Positions 8,212 through 18,477 of a stretch of DNA of 64,000 bases are shown here, one piece after another. The notes under the pieces were generated by a model. It was not told the DNA's origin. It did no database searches and worked only from the letters and a program-made list of their open reading frames with translations. The stretch comes from Lentisphaerota bacterium (GTDB lineage Bacteria; Verrucomicrobiota; Kiritimatiellia; RFP12; JAAYNR01): positions 19,021-83,020 of the forward strand of contig VGWG01000001.1 in NCBI GenBank assembly GCA_016873675.1. Direction: 5' to 3'. Numbering within the stretch: position 1 is the stretch's first letter; each line of letters starts with the position of its first letter. Made by a program: the position numbers and the translations under genes.

Positions 8212-11200
8212 ATGAAGACAAGCAGCGCTTGGAAAAAACGATTCGCCGTGGGTGCGGCATTCATCGCCTGCATGGGCGCGGCCCTGACCTTGGAGGCTGG
8301 CGTGACGATCAGCGGCCTGACGCCGGCGGCCGGGGCAGAGGTGACCAACGGCGCGCCGGTGACGGTGACCGCGCAATTGGCCACCAACGACGGGTCCGTG
8401 GTCCAGAGCGTCGAACTCGCCTATGCCTGGAATGGCGGCGACTGGAACACCCAGACGATGTCGGTGGTGTCGGGCACCAACTATGTGGCGACGATACCCC
8501 CCGCTGTTAGTTCGCTCGCCTTTTATGTGACCTGCTTGTACGACACCACCGGCGTGGCGGTGTCGATCACGAATGCCGTCGCGACCACGCTGCCCGACTT
8601 CGTGAGGTATGCGGATTTTGAGGTCACCAACGCGGTCGCCTTGGACTACGCCTGGGTGCAAACCCCCGGGACATCGAACTGGGTCTATGCCATTGGGTCG
8701 AAATCGTGGACGGTGGAAAAGGCTGGCCTTATCTTGCCGGCCTTGTCATTCGACCGGCCGCCCGGCGGGAGCAATCAGGTGCTTCGCCTCTTTTCGCGTC
8801 AGGGAGGAGGCTCCTTTTTGCAGACGCCCTACCTCGCAGAGGGCGTTGGGACGATCTACTACACCAGCGTCATGTCCCACCCGGGCTATTCGGCTCAGTT
8901 GGTCATCCAATACACGACGAACAGTTTGCCGGAGAACTGGCAGAACGCCTGGACCAACATCTACAACAACTATCCTGCGCTGCCTGCGCAGCTCGCCAAG
9001 ACCACTAACGCAATCCCCGTTGTCCTCAATAATCGCAACGTTCGGTATGTGCGGTTCTGGCGGACGGATGACGGCCAACGACACGACGGCGCATTGCCAC
9101 CCCTGCCGACGTTGGGGGCGATCTACCTCGATGGCATCTATGTTTCCCGTCCGCCGACGGATGTGACGATCACCCCGTTGCTGCAGAACCCGGGCTATCC
9201 GTCTCAGGCTCAGGAGGTCCGTGTGCGGTGCCAGGTGAACGATGTCGATTCCGCGATCCCGTCGGTCAACCGGCGGGTCACGGTGACGCACAGTTGGGGG
9301 CAGACCAATCTGGTTCCCATCGGCGGGGGTGTTTACGAAGGCGTGATACCCCCCCATAGTGTGGGGACTAATTCCTGTTCGTTCACCTGTGAGTTCGACG
9401 GGTATTCTTACAGCCGTGATCCAGACGGCCCTGCGTGCGATCTGCAAACCAACCGGAACGAACGGATCGGGCGCGCCGAGCTGAACCAGGTCGAATACGG
9501 CATCCGGCCGTTCCGATCGGATGTGGAGGTCATGCAGGTCGTCACCAACCCATCGGCGGCGGTCAACATGGATCTGGTGGGTGACCATGTGTGGCAGTGG
9601 ACGTTGACCAATGCGACGAGCAGCACGCTGGATTGGACGTTTGCCGGCCTCGCGGGCTATACGAACAATGCGTCTGCGTATGATGCCTCGCCCTGGACGT
9701 GGGGTGACACCAATCAGCCGGCCCCACATGACATCCCGCTCAACGGCTTTGCGGAGCGTGACACGGCGACCCCCATCGCGGCCACGGGGATCGCCAGCAA
9801 TCTGATGATCCGGCTGAACAGCCAGACCGGGGAGTACATCGCCACCGCCGAAGATCTGGCGCTCTGGAACATCTCGCCCGTTCCGGGCACCCACGTGCCG
9901 ATCGGCCGGGCTTTCACCGTGGGTGCGGACATCACGCCGTTGATTCCAGGCGAGGTCCAGATCGTCGGCGTCTGGCTGGTCTACTCCTGGGGGGGCGGCG
10001 CCGTTGTCACCAACCAGATGACCGCGACGACCGCGAACCGCTACGAGGGGGTGGTGCCGCGGCTGGCTGCCGGGGCATTGACCAATTACGTGCTAACCCT
10101 TTACAACATCGGCGGGGTCACGAACGCCATCACCTCGCAACGGATTGGTTACACGCTGACGGATGCTCTGGACGCGTCGCGGTTCACGGACTTCCGCCTG
10201 GGCACGTGGACCCCTGAGGACGCCGAACAAACCAATTACGCGTACCAGGTGGACGTGGCGGCCACCTCGACCTGGTGGATGGCCGAGATGGGCAAATACC
10301 CCGTGACCAACGGGGCGCCCCTGCCGCCCGGATCGGTGTCTCCGGCGTTCGGCCTCCGTGCGCAGACCAATGCCTTCCTACAATCGCCCCGCCTCACCAA
10401 CGGGGTGGGTACCGTCTACTTCACCAGCGTCATGGGCGACACCGGGCAGGGTGGCCGGGTGGCGGTTCAATACACGACGAACAGCGTGCCCGAAAACTGG
10501 CAGACGGCGACGACCCTGGTTTATGCCGCGAGTTCAGGATACCGCGCGACGAATTCGGCCCCCGTGACCCTGAACAACAGCGCCGTCCGGTATGTGCGCT
10601 TTGTGCGGCAGGACAGCATCGGGGGTCTCGACGTCGGCCTGATCAATTTTGACGACATCTACCTCTCCCCGCCGCCGACGCAAGTCACGATTACCGAGGC
10701 GTTGCACAATCCGGGCTACCCGGCGTCGAATCAGGCGGTGACGGTGCGGTGCCGGGTAGCCGACGTGGACGCCGGGAATCCGTCCACGAACCGGGTGGTT
10801 CAGGTGCATTACAGTTGGAACACTAAAAGCGGACCGTGGACGCAGACCAACATGGTTCTGAACGGCGCAGGCGTGTACGAGTGGACGATTCCTCCGCTTG
10901 GCGCAGGCACGAATTATTACTACTTCACCTGTGGCTACGATGGGTATTTCTACGGCCACGATCCTGACGGCGCGGGACCGCAGCCCAGCCACCAGGAGGC
11001 TGAGGCCATCAATCCGGCCTCGCTGGGCACGACGGAGGCGCCCCTCCGCTACGAGATCCGGCCTTTCCGGTCCGACGTGAGGGTCATGCAGGTGGTGACC
11101 AACGTCTCCGCGTCCGCTCTGTCCATGGAGTTGGTGTCCAACCACCTGTGGCGCGTCCGGACGCCCGTTTTCGGGATCACGGGCCTGAGCTGGACGTTTG

Positions 11201-14200
11201 CCGGCGTGGATGGCTATACGAACGATGCAGCCGGTTACGCGGTCGCGCCGTGGGTCTGGGGCGTCACCAACCTGACGCCCCTTGGCCTGCCGATCACCAA
11301 CGGGGTCGCGGTCCGCAGCTCGACCACCAATATCGTGATCACCGGTCTGGCAGACGGCCTGCTGACGATCGAAATGAACGGCACGAATGGCCGCTACAGA
11401 GTCGTGACTGAAACCTATGTGACACCGCAAGTCCTGTCGCCGGCGAGCGGGGCGGGACTGACGAACGGCGCCCCGGTGACGGTCGTGGTGCAACTGACTG
11501 CGGGCAACGGCGCGGCAGTCGTCACGGGAAGCGTCGTGCTCTCCTACCTCTGGAACAACGGCAGCGTCATCACTCAGGCGATGACGGCCGTGGCGGGGAC
11601 CAATCTGTATACGGCGACGATCCCCCCTGCAGTCACATCCCTGTCCTATTCGGTTGCCTGGCAGTACACGTTGGACGGCGCGACCTACGCGGCGGGGTCA
11701 TCCACAGCCTCGAATGCCGTGTCGTCGACGCTGCTCGACTACGTGCGTTATGCCGATTTTAATGTCACCAACGCGGTTGCGATCGATAACGCGTGGGTGA
11801 ACACGCCTGGAACATCTAACTGGGTCTATACCACCGGGTCGAAAACATGGACGGCGGAAAAGGCGAACATCTTCCTGACGCCCATCGCTCTTGATCGGCC
11901 GCCCGGCGGGAGCAACACGGTGCTTCGCCTCTATTCGCTCCAAGAAGGAGGCTCCTATTTGCAGACGCCCTATCTGGCTGAGGGCGTGGGCACGATCTAT
12001 TACACCAGTGTCATGTCTGGAGTGGGCTACTCGGCCCAGATGATCATCCAGTACACGACGAACAACCTGCCGGAGAACTGGCAGAACGCATGGACGAACA
12101 ACTACAATAACTACCCCGCACTGCCTGATCGGTGGGCCAAGGGCACAAACGCTATACCCGTTGTCCTCAACAACCGCAATGTGCGCTATGTGCGATTCTG
12201 GCGGACGGATGACGGCGCCAGATCGGACGGAACGTTGCCCATATCTCCAATTTTGGGAGCGATCTATCTCGATAACATCTACATCTCGCGCCCGCCCACG
12301 GGGGTGACGCTCGCCGAGAAGCTGTACAACCCCGGCTACCCCGCGCAGGATCAGGACGTGAACGTGCGGTGCCAGGTGGACGACGTGGATCTCACCGTGC
12401 CGTCCGTCAACAGGCGCGTGAAGGTTTGGTACAGTTGGGAGAGCGAAAGCGGGCCGTGGACCCAGACCAACCTGTTGGAAACGGCCGAGAGGGGGGTTTA
12501 CGAGGGGGTGATCCCGCAGCACGGTGCGGGGAGGATGTATTACTGGTTCCAGTGCGACCTGGACGGCTACTTCTACAGCCGTGATCCAGACGGACCCGGC
12601 GGGCCGGAGCCCACCCGTAACGAGAAGGACGGGCAGAGTCCGGTTTACCTGATCGAAAAGGGCGAGGACGCCTATCGCAACTACGAGATCCGGCGCTACC
12701 GGTCCGACGTCGACGTCATGCGGGTCGTCTGCTCCAATGTGCCCTCGGCATCCATTGATCCCATGGACCTGGTGGGTGACCACGTGTGGCAGGGCCTGAC
12801 GCTCGTGTCGGGGATCACCAACCTGCTGTGGACGTTTGTCGGCACCAATGGATATGTCAACGACGCGGAGGCCTTCGACACCAACGTCTGGTCCTGGGGC
12901 GACAACGATCAGGATTTTCCCTATCCGCCGGTGGCCGGATATGCCGAGCGCAGTGCCACGAACAGCATCCAGGCTGATCTGGTTTATAACGGCACGTTGT
13001 TGATCCGGATGAATGGCCAGACCGGCGAATACCTCGTCAAACGCGCGGTCTACCAGAACTTCGACGTCTGGCCGGCCAGTCAGACGGATTTCGAGGAGAG
13101 TCTCGGACTATTCGCGATTCAGACCTTCAAGCAGGATTTCAACACGAATCTCTGGGGGTATGGCTATGACGCCTACGCGCCCGGCCGATACGCTTCGGAA
13201 CCCGTCGACACCACACCGGTGTCCGGGTTTGTCCGTGGATCGCCTGCGCTGACATGGAATTTCTGGGCGTACGATTACGCCCGTGTCGTGAAGGAGCGGA
13301 ATGTATTGACTGCGGCCCGTGGCGCGATCGAACTGGAAGGCGGCGCGTCGCGGGGGCATGTCTGGAATACGGCTGCGTCCAAGACGCTGGGGATCGAGAA
13401 GTTCGGATTCCAGGCGAGACTGTCGTTGAATGACCGGTACTTCTCCTACTTCAAGGGGACCAACGGATTCAATCCATTCATGGAGAGCCCGACCTGGCCC
13501 AAGGGCTACCGCGTGGAGACGCAATTCAGAGCCGCATCCCTGTCGCCGGGACAGGCATCCTGCTCGGTACTCACGTGGTTTACGCCCGGGGCGTCAACCG
13601 AATCGGGCGAGCCCAGTTATTATGAGACGCGTGTGACGCAGGCCGATCCGACGGCGGGGGGTGCCAGCCAGCTTCAACTGGCGCTGTACCGATGGAAGGA
13701 CGGGGTTGAGACGCTCGTGGGCACTCCGCAGACGGTGACCGGGGGGCAGCCCAACGAGAACGAATTGACCACGCCCAAAGCCCTGCGCGTTCAAATGCCC
13801 GCCAGCGGCAACACCGTCACCGCCCGTGTCGGCAGAATCGAGGAGTCCACGGGCACGAATATCTGGTACTACACCGCCGCTTTTAGCGATCCGGCACCGC
13901 TGACGGACATCGGAACCGTGGGGTTCGGCTCTTACGATGCGCAGCCTGAAATCTCATCCCTCAAGGTGTTTGACGGAACGAACACCATCAACCTGCTTCC
14001 CGGTGACAACTGGGGCCCTGCGGGCGGTCTGAGCAGCACCAACTGGAACATGGGCGGGAAACGGATCTCCACAGACGGGGCGTTTCGCTGGAGGATCAGC
14101 GGAAATTCCCTTGTCCGAGACATTCCATCCCAAACGCTCAAGATTTACACCTATCCCATGTCTGACGGGAACAACTGGCATCCTGATGATTTCAGAACCA

Positions 14201-16989
14201 AGAGGAATATCACCAACCTCGTCGTGACCAGCCTCGGCTACACGTTGTTTTCCGTCCCGATTATGGCCTGGGATCCCCATTTTGCGGAGATCCAGAACGC
14301 CGCGTCAGGCGAGATCAACGCTGTGGTTGACGAGCTCTCCCTGTCACCGTGGCGGGCCGTGACCCGTTCGGACAAGACCACGGCCCTGCAGGAGGCCAAG
14401 GTCGACAATGTGCTGTATTACGATTGGACGTCGCAGGCCCAGCAGGAAGCGTGGATGGACGCGGCAGACAATACAGGCTGGCTGGTGATGGAAGGATGGT
14501 TAAACACATCCGCCGGATCCAAGGGCGGCGAGGCGCAGTTCATCCGCAGCCGAGCCAACACCAATCTGGTGCAGGCGCTCGTCAGTCCCTATCTGGCTAA
14601 CAACATCGGCTCGATCGCCTTCGACTGGCGCGCGAGCGGCGTGAGCAACGTCGTTTTTGCCATCGACCGGACCGACCGGTTTGCCTATCCCGCCTGGGTT
14701 GCAAGTCCGGTCCTGATCGTCACCAACGACGCGCTCTCCGGCACGGTGAATCTCTCCATCCGAACCGATTATCCGGGACGGATCCGCATACGCCTGTGCG
14801 AGGGGACCGCCCCCAACGCCGTGTTCAAGATTGACAACCTGGTCGTGCGCGACTACCCGCCGCGGGATGACACCACCTGGCAGGCGTATAACGCGCTCAT
14901 CACCGAGGCACAGCCGTCCCGGGCGTTTGAGCCGACCAAGCCGGGTGCGCAGACCGCCTTCCTGAACAATGACCCGACGAATGGGGTCGCGCTGAGCGAG
15001 CGGCTGGATCAACACCAGCCTTTCATCCAGACGCCCAATGTCGGGACCGGCATCGGCGAGATCACCTTCTGGTACCGCGTCTGGGACACCAACGGCGGGG
15101 ATGCCGTGATTTCGCTGCAGGCCGCACAGAATGAGAACGGCCCCTGGAAGACCTTGACCAACCTCGTCGTGGCGAGCACGCAGACGAATTATCTCTATTT
15201 CTCGAACGACCAGATCTACGAGCCAGACCTCAAAGTCCTGCGATTGTACGGCTCAACCAACGCGAACCGCGTGTGCATTGACAACGTGCTGATGACCGAG
15301 CCGGTGCGAGCGGGCTACGAGTTCCGTCTGGTCAGTCTCCTCCCGGCGCAGCCGCTGGTGGGGGAACCGCCGGGATTGAAGGTTGAGATCGGCCGATTCA
15401 TCATGAATCCCACGAATATCCGAATTTATGCGAGCTGGTTCGTTGGCACCAATACCTGGGGCTATACCAACTGGTGGACGACGGCCTATCCGAAGGTCGA
15501 ACTGACGAACAGTCCGGGCGCGCTGCGGGTCTTCCAGACCCCGGATGACGTGGTCCTGCCCGCCGGCGCGGTTGACGACGTCGTGCAGTTCTTTGTCTGG
15601 GGTGTCCACGGCGGCATCGACATTGAACATGGCGACAGGCCCATCCTGCAGGACACCAACTCCTTCGTGAATCCGCCGTGGTATTATCCCGCCGACCTCA
15701 ACGCCGTGACGCCCAGGGAGCCCGGACTGCCGGCGCTCGGCGGTCTGGGATGGTCGCCCTATTATTATGTCTATGCCTGTCCGCCCGGATCCGTGTGGGT
15801 CAATGAGTTGCGGTACTTTTATTGGGATTGGCCGGAACTCGACACGGAATTCATCGAAATCATCGGGCCTGCGGGAGCCTCATTGGGCGGGTGGCAGCTT
15901 CAGATGATGAGCACGGAAAACACCGTGAACAAGCAGAGCGTCATTACCAATGGCTTCGTTCTGAAGAGCGTCACCAACGGATGGGGCTTCCTGATCTGGG
16001 GCGATGACGCGATGTCCAGCTACGGCGATCATATGCTGTTCCCCGGGTGGGCGGCGGGATGGGATGACATGCCGCGGGCCGGCGGAGTGCGCGTGGTTCG
16101 GAGCAACGGCGCATGGGAAGATCGCGTCGCCTGGGGCTGGGGCTCCGAATCGCTGGTCAATCAGTATGGGTACACCTATGCGGGTGCCAGAGACTCGGAA
16201 TACACGCTGTCGCTGCGAAGCACCAGCACCAATCTCGGCTCCAAAGCCAGCGATTTCACGTGGGGCACCGTTGAGGCCACGCCAGACGCCGTCAACAAGT
16301 TCCAGCGCCTGATTGACAACTCGGCGGTCCCGGTCAGCTTCTACATGATCTACTCGGTCATCGGGCCTAACGGGGCGCACAGTCTCGGCTCTGATGCCGT
16401 GGAGAGCATCGAAGTCGCGCCGGGGGGTTCGACGAGCATTGTCTACACCGCGAACGAGTGGTATCGCCTCGGCACGATGCGGACCAATGGTGTGGCGGTC
16501 GCTGAGGCCCCGGGCTTGAAGGTTTACACACAGGCGTTTGTGAACGTCCAGTCGGCCATCAGCAATCAGGTGACATTCACCAACGCAACCTGGACGCAGA
16601 CCGGGCTGACGAACAGCGTCCCCGTCTCCTGGGCCGCCGCTTACTATCCCGCGAGCGAAGCCGCAGCAGTCGCGAACGCGAACATCGCCAGAGATTATCT
16701 GCTGAACATCAGCCCCACCAACAGCCATGCCATTGGCTTCGCCATAGAATCGATCACGATCAGCAATGCCGTCACGGTGACGGTGAAGCTGTCTGACGGC
16801 GGCGATCCGCTATCAACCACGATCAACGGCGCGGTGAAGCTGTATGGCAAGCCCACCCTGAATACGGCCGACTGGAGTGTCATTGCGGATGCGACCGTGA
16901 GCAATGCCAATTTTAATGTCAGCGGACGCTATACGCTTCCGGCATTTCCAACCCACGCCAACACGTTCTTCAAGGCGATCATCGAGTAA
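8212..16989 (+). CDS. Giant secreted repeat protein with lamin-tail-like region
   Basis: 2925 residues from the ATG at 8212, which begins a clear signal peptide (MKTSSAWKKRFAVGAAFIAC); a GTG at 8191 is an unlikely alternative. Residues ~30-1615 form three ~530-residue repeats (listed separately). Residues ~1620-2400 contain beta-rich, LamG-like and other unassigned segments (for example near 1740-1930). Residues ~2526-2680 (WVNELRYFYWDWPELDTEFIEI...) resemble a lamin tail domain, a surface/nuclease-associated Ig-like fold. The protein ends in FFKAIIE with no LPXTG, PEP-CTERM or autotransporter barrel. It is rich in Thr, Asn and aromatic residues, as in exported proteins of this bacterial group. 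Function unknown; a cell-surface or matrix protein, possibly carbohydrate-binding, is inferred. ispD follows 12 bp downstream. Confidence 0.85.
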   Translation: MKTSSAWKKRFAVGAAFIACMGAALTLEAGVTISGLTPAAGAEVTNGAPVTVTAQLATNDGSVVQSVELAYAWNGGDWNTQTMSVVSGTNYVATIPPAVSSLAFYVTCLYDTTGVAVSITNAVATTLPDFVRYADFEVTNAVALDYAWVQTPGTSNWVYAIGSKSWTVEKAGLILPALSFDRPPGGSNQVLRLFSRQGGGSFLQTPYLAEGVGTIYYTSVMSHPGYSAQLVIQYTTNSLPENWQNAWTNIYNNYPALPAQLAKTTNAIPVVLNNRNVRYVRFWRTDDGQRHDGALPPLPTLGAIYLDGIYVSRPPTDVTITPLLQNPGYPSQAQEVRVRCQVNDVDSAIPSVNRRVTVTHSWGQTNLVPIGGGVYEGVIPPHSVGTNSCSFTCEFDGYSYSRDPDGPACDLQTNRNERIGRAELNQVEYGIRPFRSDVEVMQVVTNPSAAVNMDLVGDHVWQWTLTNATSSTLDWTFAGLAGYTNNASAYDASPWTWGDTNQPAPHDIPLNGFAERDTATPIAATGIASNLMIRLNSQTGEYIATAEDLALWNISPVPGTHVPIGRAFTVGADITPLIPGEVQIVGVWLVYSWGGGAVVTNQMTATTANRYEGVVPRLAAGALTNYVLTLYNIGGVTNAITSQRIGYTLTDALDASRFTDFRLGTWTPEDAEQTNYAYQVDVAATSTWWMAEMGKYPVTNGAPLPPGSVSPAFGLRAQTNAFLQSPRLTNGVGTVYFTSVMGDTGQGGRVAVQYTTNSVPENWQTATTLVYAASSGYRATNSAPVTLNNSAVRYVRFVRQDSIGGLDVGLINFDDIYLSPPPTQVTITEALHNPGYPASNQAVTVRCRVADVDAGNPSTNRVVQVHYSWNTKSGPWTQTNMVLNGAGVYEWTIPPLGAGTNYYYFTCGYDGYFYGHDPDGAGPQPSHQEAEAINPASLGTTEAPLRYEIRPFRSDVRVMQVVTNVSASALSMELVSNHLWRVRTPVFGITGLSWTFAGVDGYTNDAAGYAVAPWVWGVTNLTPLGLPITNGVAVRSSTTNIVITGLADGLLTIEMNGTNGRYRVVTETYVTPQVLSPASGAGLTNGAPVTVVVQLTAGNGAAVVTGSVVLSYLWNNGSVITQAMTAVAGTNLYTATIPPAVTSLSYSVAWQYTLDGATYAAGSSTASNAVSSTLLDYVRYADFNVTNAVAIDNAWVNTPGTSNWVYTTGSKTWTAEKANIFLTPIALDRPPGGSNTVLRLYSLQEGGSYLQTPYLAEGVGTIYYTSVMSGVGYSAQMIIQYTTNNLPENWQNAWTNNYNNYPALPDRWAKGTNAIPVVLNNRNVRYVRFWRTDDGARSDGTLPISPILGAIYLDNIYISRPPTGVTLAEKLYNPGYPAQDQDVNVRCQVDDVDLTVPSVNRRVKVWYSWESESGPWTQTNLLETAERGVYEGVIPQHGAGRMYYWFQCDLDGYFYSRDPDGPGGPEPTRNEKDGQSPVYLIEKGEDAYRNYEIRRYRSDVDVMRVVCSNVPSASIDPMDLVGDHVWQGLTLVSGITNLLWTFVGTNGYVNDAEAFDTNVWSWGDNDQDFPYPPVAGYAERSATNSIQADLVYNGTLLIRMNGQTGEYLVKRAVYQNFDVWPASQTDFEESLGLFAIQTFKQDFNTNLWGYGYDAYAPGRYASEPVDTTPVSGFVRGSPALTWNFWAYDYARVVKERNVLTAARGAIELEGGASRGHVWNTAASKTLGIEKFGFQARLSLNDRYFSYFKGTNGFNPFMESPTWPKGYRVETQFRAASLSPGQASCSVLTWFTPGASTESGEPSYYETRVTQADPTAGGASQLQLALYRWKDGVETLVGTPQTVTGGQPNENELTTPKALRVQMPASGNTVTARVGRIEESTGTNIWYYTAAFSDPAPLTDIGTVGFGSYDAQPEISSLKVFDGTNTINLLPGDNWGPAGGLSSTNWNMGGKRISTDGAFRWRISGNSLVRDIPSQTLKIYTYPMSDGNNWHPDDFRTKRNITNLVVTSLGYTLFSVPIMAWDPHFAEIQNAASGEINAVVDELSLSPWRAVTRSDKTTALQEAKVDNVLYYDWTSQAQQEAWMDAADNTGWLVMEGWLNTSAGSKGGEAQFIRSRANTNLVQALVSPYLANNIGSIAFDWRASGVSNVVFAIDRTDRFAYPAWVASPVLIVTNDALSGTVNLSIRTDYPGRIRIRLCEGTAPNAVFKIDNLVVRDYPPRDDTTWQAYNALITEAQPSRAFEPTKPGAQTAFLNNDPTNGVALSERLDQHQPFIQTPNVGTGIGEITFWYRVWDTNGGDAVISLQAAQNENGPWKTLTNLVVASTQTNYLYFSNDQIYEPDLKVLRLYGSTNANRVCIDNVLMTEPVRAGYEFRLVSLLPAQPLVGEPPGLKVEIGRFIMNPTNIRIYASWFVGTNTWGYTNWWTTAYPKVELTNSPGALRVFQTPDDVVLPAGAVDDVVQFFVWGVHGGIDIEHGDRPILQDTNSFVNPPWYYPADLNAVTPREPGLPALGGLGWSPYYYVYACPPGSVWVNELRYFYWDWPELDTEFIEIIGPAGASLGGWQLQMMSTENTVNKQSVITNGFVLKSVTNGWGFLIWGDDAMSSYGDHMLFPGWAAGWDDMPRAGGVRVVRSNGAWEDRVAWGWGSESLVNQYGYTYAGARDSEYTLSLRSTSTNLGSKASDFTWGTVEATPDAVNKFQRLIDNSAVPVSFYMIYSVIGPNGAHSLGSDAVESIEVAPGGSTSIVYTANEWYRLGTMRTNGVAVAEAPGLKVYTQAFVNVQSAISNQVTFTNATWTQTGLTNSVPVSWAAAYYPASEAAAVANANIARDYLLNISPTNSHAIGFAIESITISNAVTVTVKLSDGGDPLSTTINGAVKLYGKPTLNTADWSVIADATVSNANFNVSGRYTLPAFPTHANTFFKAIIE
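8302..9862 (+). repeat. Repeat unit 1 of the giant protein (~520 aa)
   Basis: It starts at VTISGLTPAAGAEVTNGAPV and ends after NSQTGEYIATAED. Hallmarks shared with the other units are FVRYADFEVTN, LQTPYLAEGVGTIYYTSVMS, QYTTNSLPENWQ, NVRYVRFWR, NPGYPSQAQEVRVRC and YEIRPFRSDVEVMQVV-like segments. Confidence 0.85.
9863..11427 (+). repeat. Repeat unit 2 of the giant protein, most diverged
   Basis: It shares LTNGVGTVYFTSVMGD, QYTTNSVPENWQ, AVRYVRFVRQD, NPGYPASNQAVTVRC and YEIRPFRSDVRVMQVV with units 1 and 3, but lacks the FDRPPGGSN block and differs in its first ~120 residues. Confidence 0.8.
11428..13060 (+). repeat. Repeat unit 3 of the giant protein, closest to unit 1
   Basis: It starts at PQVLSPASGAGLTNGAPV and ends at NGQTGEYLVKRAV. 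Long blocks match unit 1 almost residue for residue (PGTSNWVY, LDRPPGGSN, LQTPYLAEGVGTIYYTSVMS, AIPVVLNNRNVRYVRFWRTD), while the DNA differs at many third positions. Confidence 0.85.
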
Positions 16990-17001
16990 CAAGGAGCTTC
17001 T

Positions 17002-17685
17002 ATGGTATCAGCGATTATTGTGGCCGCCGGCCGCAGCGAGCGGATGGGGACGGGAACGGACAAGGCGTTCCTCAGTCTCGGGCCCAAGCCCGTGGTCGTC
17101 TGGTCGTTGCTGGCCTTTGAGGACAGCGCCGACATCGACAAGATCGTCCTCGTTGTGCGCCGGGAGCAAATGGTGGCGGCCAAGGCTGTCGTTCAGATGT
17201 TCGGGCTTTCCAAGGTTTCTGAGATCGTGGCTGGCGCCGGGCGCCGGCAGGATTCGGTGGCCAAAGGACTGGCCTCGCTCGCTCCCGAGACGCGGATCGT
17301 TGTGATCCACGATGGGGCGCGCCCCTGCGTCACAGCCGAACTGATCGCGGAGACCATCAAGGCGGCGCAGAAGACGGGATGCGGCGTCGCGGCCAACCGG
17401 ATCGTCGACACCGTCAAGCATGTTGAACGGGGGACGGTCGTCGATCACACGGTCGACCGGACGAAGCTCTGGGCCGTGCAGACGCCCCAGGCGTTCAAGC
17501 TGGACTTGTTGTTGCGCGCCTATCAGAAGGTCGAGGCCGAGGGCGTCACGGTGACCGACGAGGCGGCGGCCGTTGAATTGCTGGGCGAGCCTGTGCGGCT
17601 GGTGGAATGGCAGAAGCCGAACGTCAAGATCACCACGGTCGATGACCTGGCGGTGGCGGCTGCCCTGTTGCGGATCAACGGTTGA
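17002..17685 (+). CDS. ispD: 2-C-methyl-D-erythritol 4-phosphate cytidylyltransferase
   Basis: 227 residues, standard length. It catalyses the third step of the MEP isoprenoid pathway, making CDP-methylerythritol. Motifs are the N-terminal nucleotide loop IIVAAGRSERMGTGTDKAF (5-23), AGAGRRQDSV, HDGARPCV, QTPQAFKLD and VTDEAAAVE. It follows the giant protein by 12 bp with an AAGGAG site just upstream of the ATG, so it is probably on the same transcript, an odd partner for a housekeeping gene. ispF, often adjacent or fused, is not here. Confidence 0.95.
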   Translation: MVSAIIVAAGRSERMGTGTDKAFLSLGPKPVVVWSLLAFEDSADIDKIVLVVRREQMVAAKAVVQMFGLSKVSEIVAGAGRRQDSVAKGLASLAPETRIVVIHDGARPCVTAELIAETIKAAQKTGCGVAANRIVDTVKHVERGTVVDHTVDRTKLWAVQTPQAFKLDLLLRAYQKVEAEGVTVTDEAAAVELLGEPVRLVEWQKPNVKITTVDDLAVAAALLRING

Positions 17686-17715
17686 TCGCGAGGCGAAAGG
17701 CCGGACTCCTTACGC

Positions 17716-18453
17716 ATGGATAAGCGATTTGCCATTCTGGGCGACATTCACTCCAACATCGATGCCTTGAAGGCCGTTGTGGACGACGCCCGCAGCCAGT
17801 CAGTGACCGACTTTCTCTGCGTTGGCGATATTGTCGGCTATAACGCCGACCCCACGGGCTGCGTCGCGATGATCCGCGACGAACTGGCCGCCGTGACGGT
17901 TCGCGGCAATCATGACCACTATTGCGCCTTCAGCGAGGAGTTGCTGGACGATTTCCAGCCGCTGGCCGCAAGCGTGATCGACTGGACGCGGCGGCAATTG
18001 TCCGATATCGACATGGCCTGGCTGCGCGCGTTGCCGTTGCAGAAGCTGCACATGGGGATCGGACTTGTCCACAGCACCCTCGACATGCCCGATCGGTGGG
18101 GCTACGTCTTTGATCTATTGGACGCGGAGGCCCATTTCACCTACCAGACCACCACGCTTTCATTCCATGGACACACGCACGTGCCGCTGGTCTTTGCGAA
18201 GCAGGGAAACGATGTCATGCGGTTTGATCCTGCAACCTTCCACGCCGGGATGGGAACGAAATACTTCATCAACGTGGGCAGTGTTGGACAGCCGCGGGAT
18301 GGCGACACGCGGAGTTCATACGTCATTTTTAATTCCAAGACACGCCGGGTCGAGTTCCGTCGCGTGGCCTATGATGTCGATGCGGCGATGGATCGGAATA
18401 TCCACGCCAACATCCCCCAGAGGTTCATCAATCGGCTGGCGCTCGGCCGCTAA
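17716..18453 (+). CDS. Calcineurin-like metallophosphoesterase (YfcE/DUF2437-type)
   Basis: 245 residues. All metal-site motifs of the family are present: GDIHSN (9-14), VGDIVGYNADP, RGNHDHY, and HGHTHVP near residue 150. The family uses a di-metal centre to hydrolyse phosphodiesters or phosphomonoesters. The VGYNADP motif is typical of the bacterial clade with unassigned physiological substrate. The gene lies 30 bp after ispD and 98 bp before rpsT, which has its own promoter. Confidence 0.9.
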   Translation: MDKRFAILGDIHSNIDALKAVVDDARSQSVTDFLCVGDIVGYNADPTGCVAMIRDELAAVTVRGNHDHYCAFSEELLDDFQPLAASVIDWTRRQLSDIDMAWLRALPLQKLHMGIGLVHSTLDMPDRWGYVFDLLDAEAHFTYQTTTLSFHGHTHVPLVFAKQGNDVMRFDPATFHAGMGTKYFINVGSVGQPRDGDTRSSYVIFNSKTRRVEFRRVAYDVDAAMDRNIHANIPQRFINRLALGR

Positions 18454-18477
18454 AGACACCGATTGTGAAATTCGCTA

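Noticed and set aside
8746..9894. Several long antisense frames inside the giant protein gene
   Set aside because: They coincide with the internal repeats, so each similar frame recurs in the repeat copies. They are mirror images of the repeat coding sequence.
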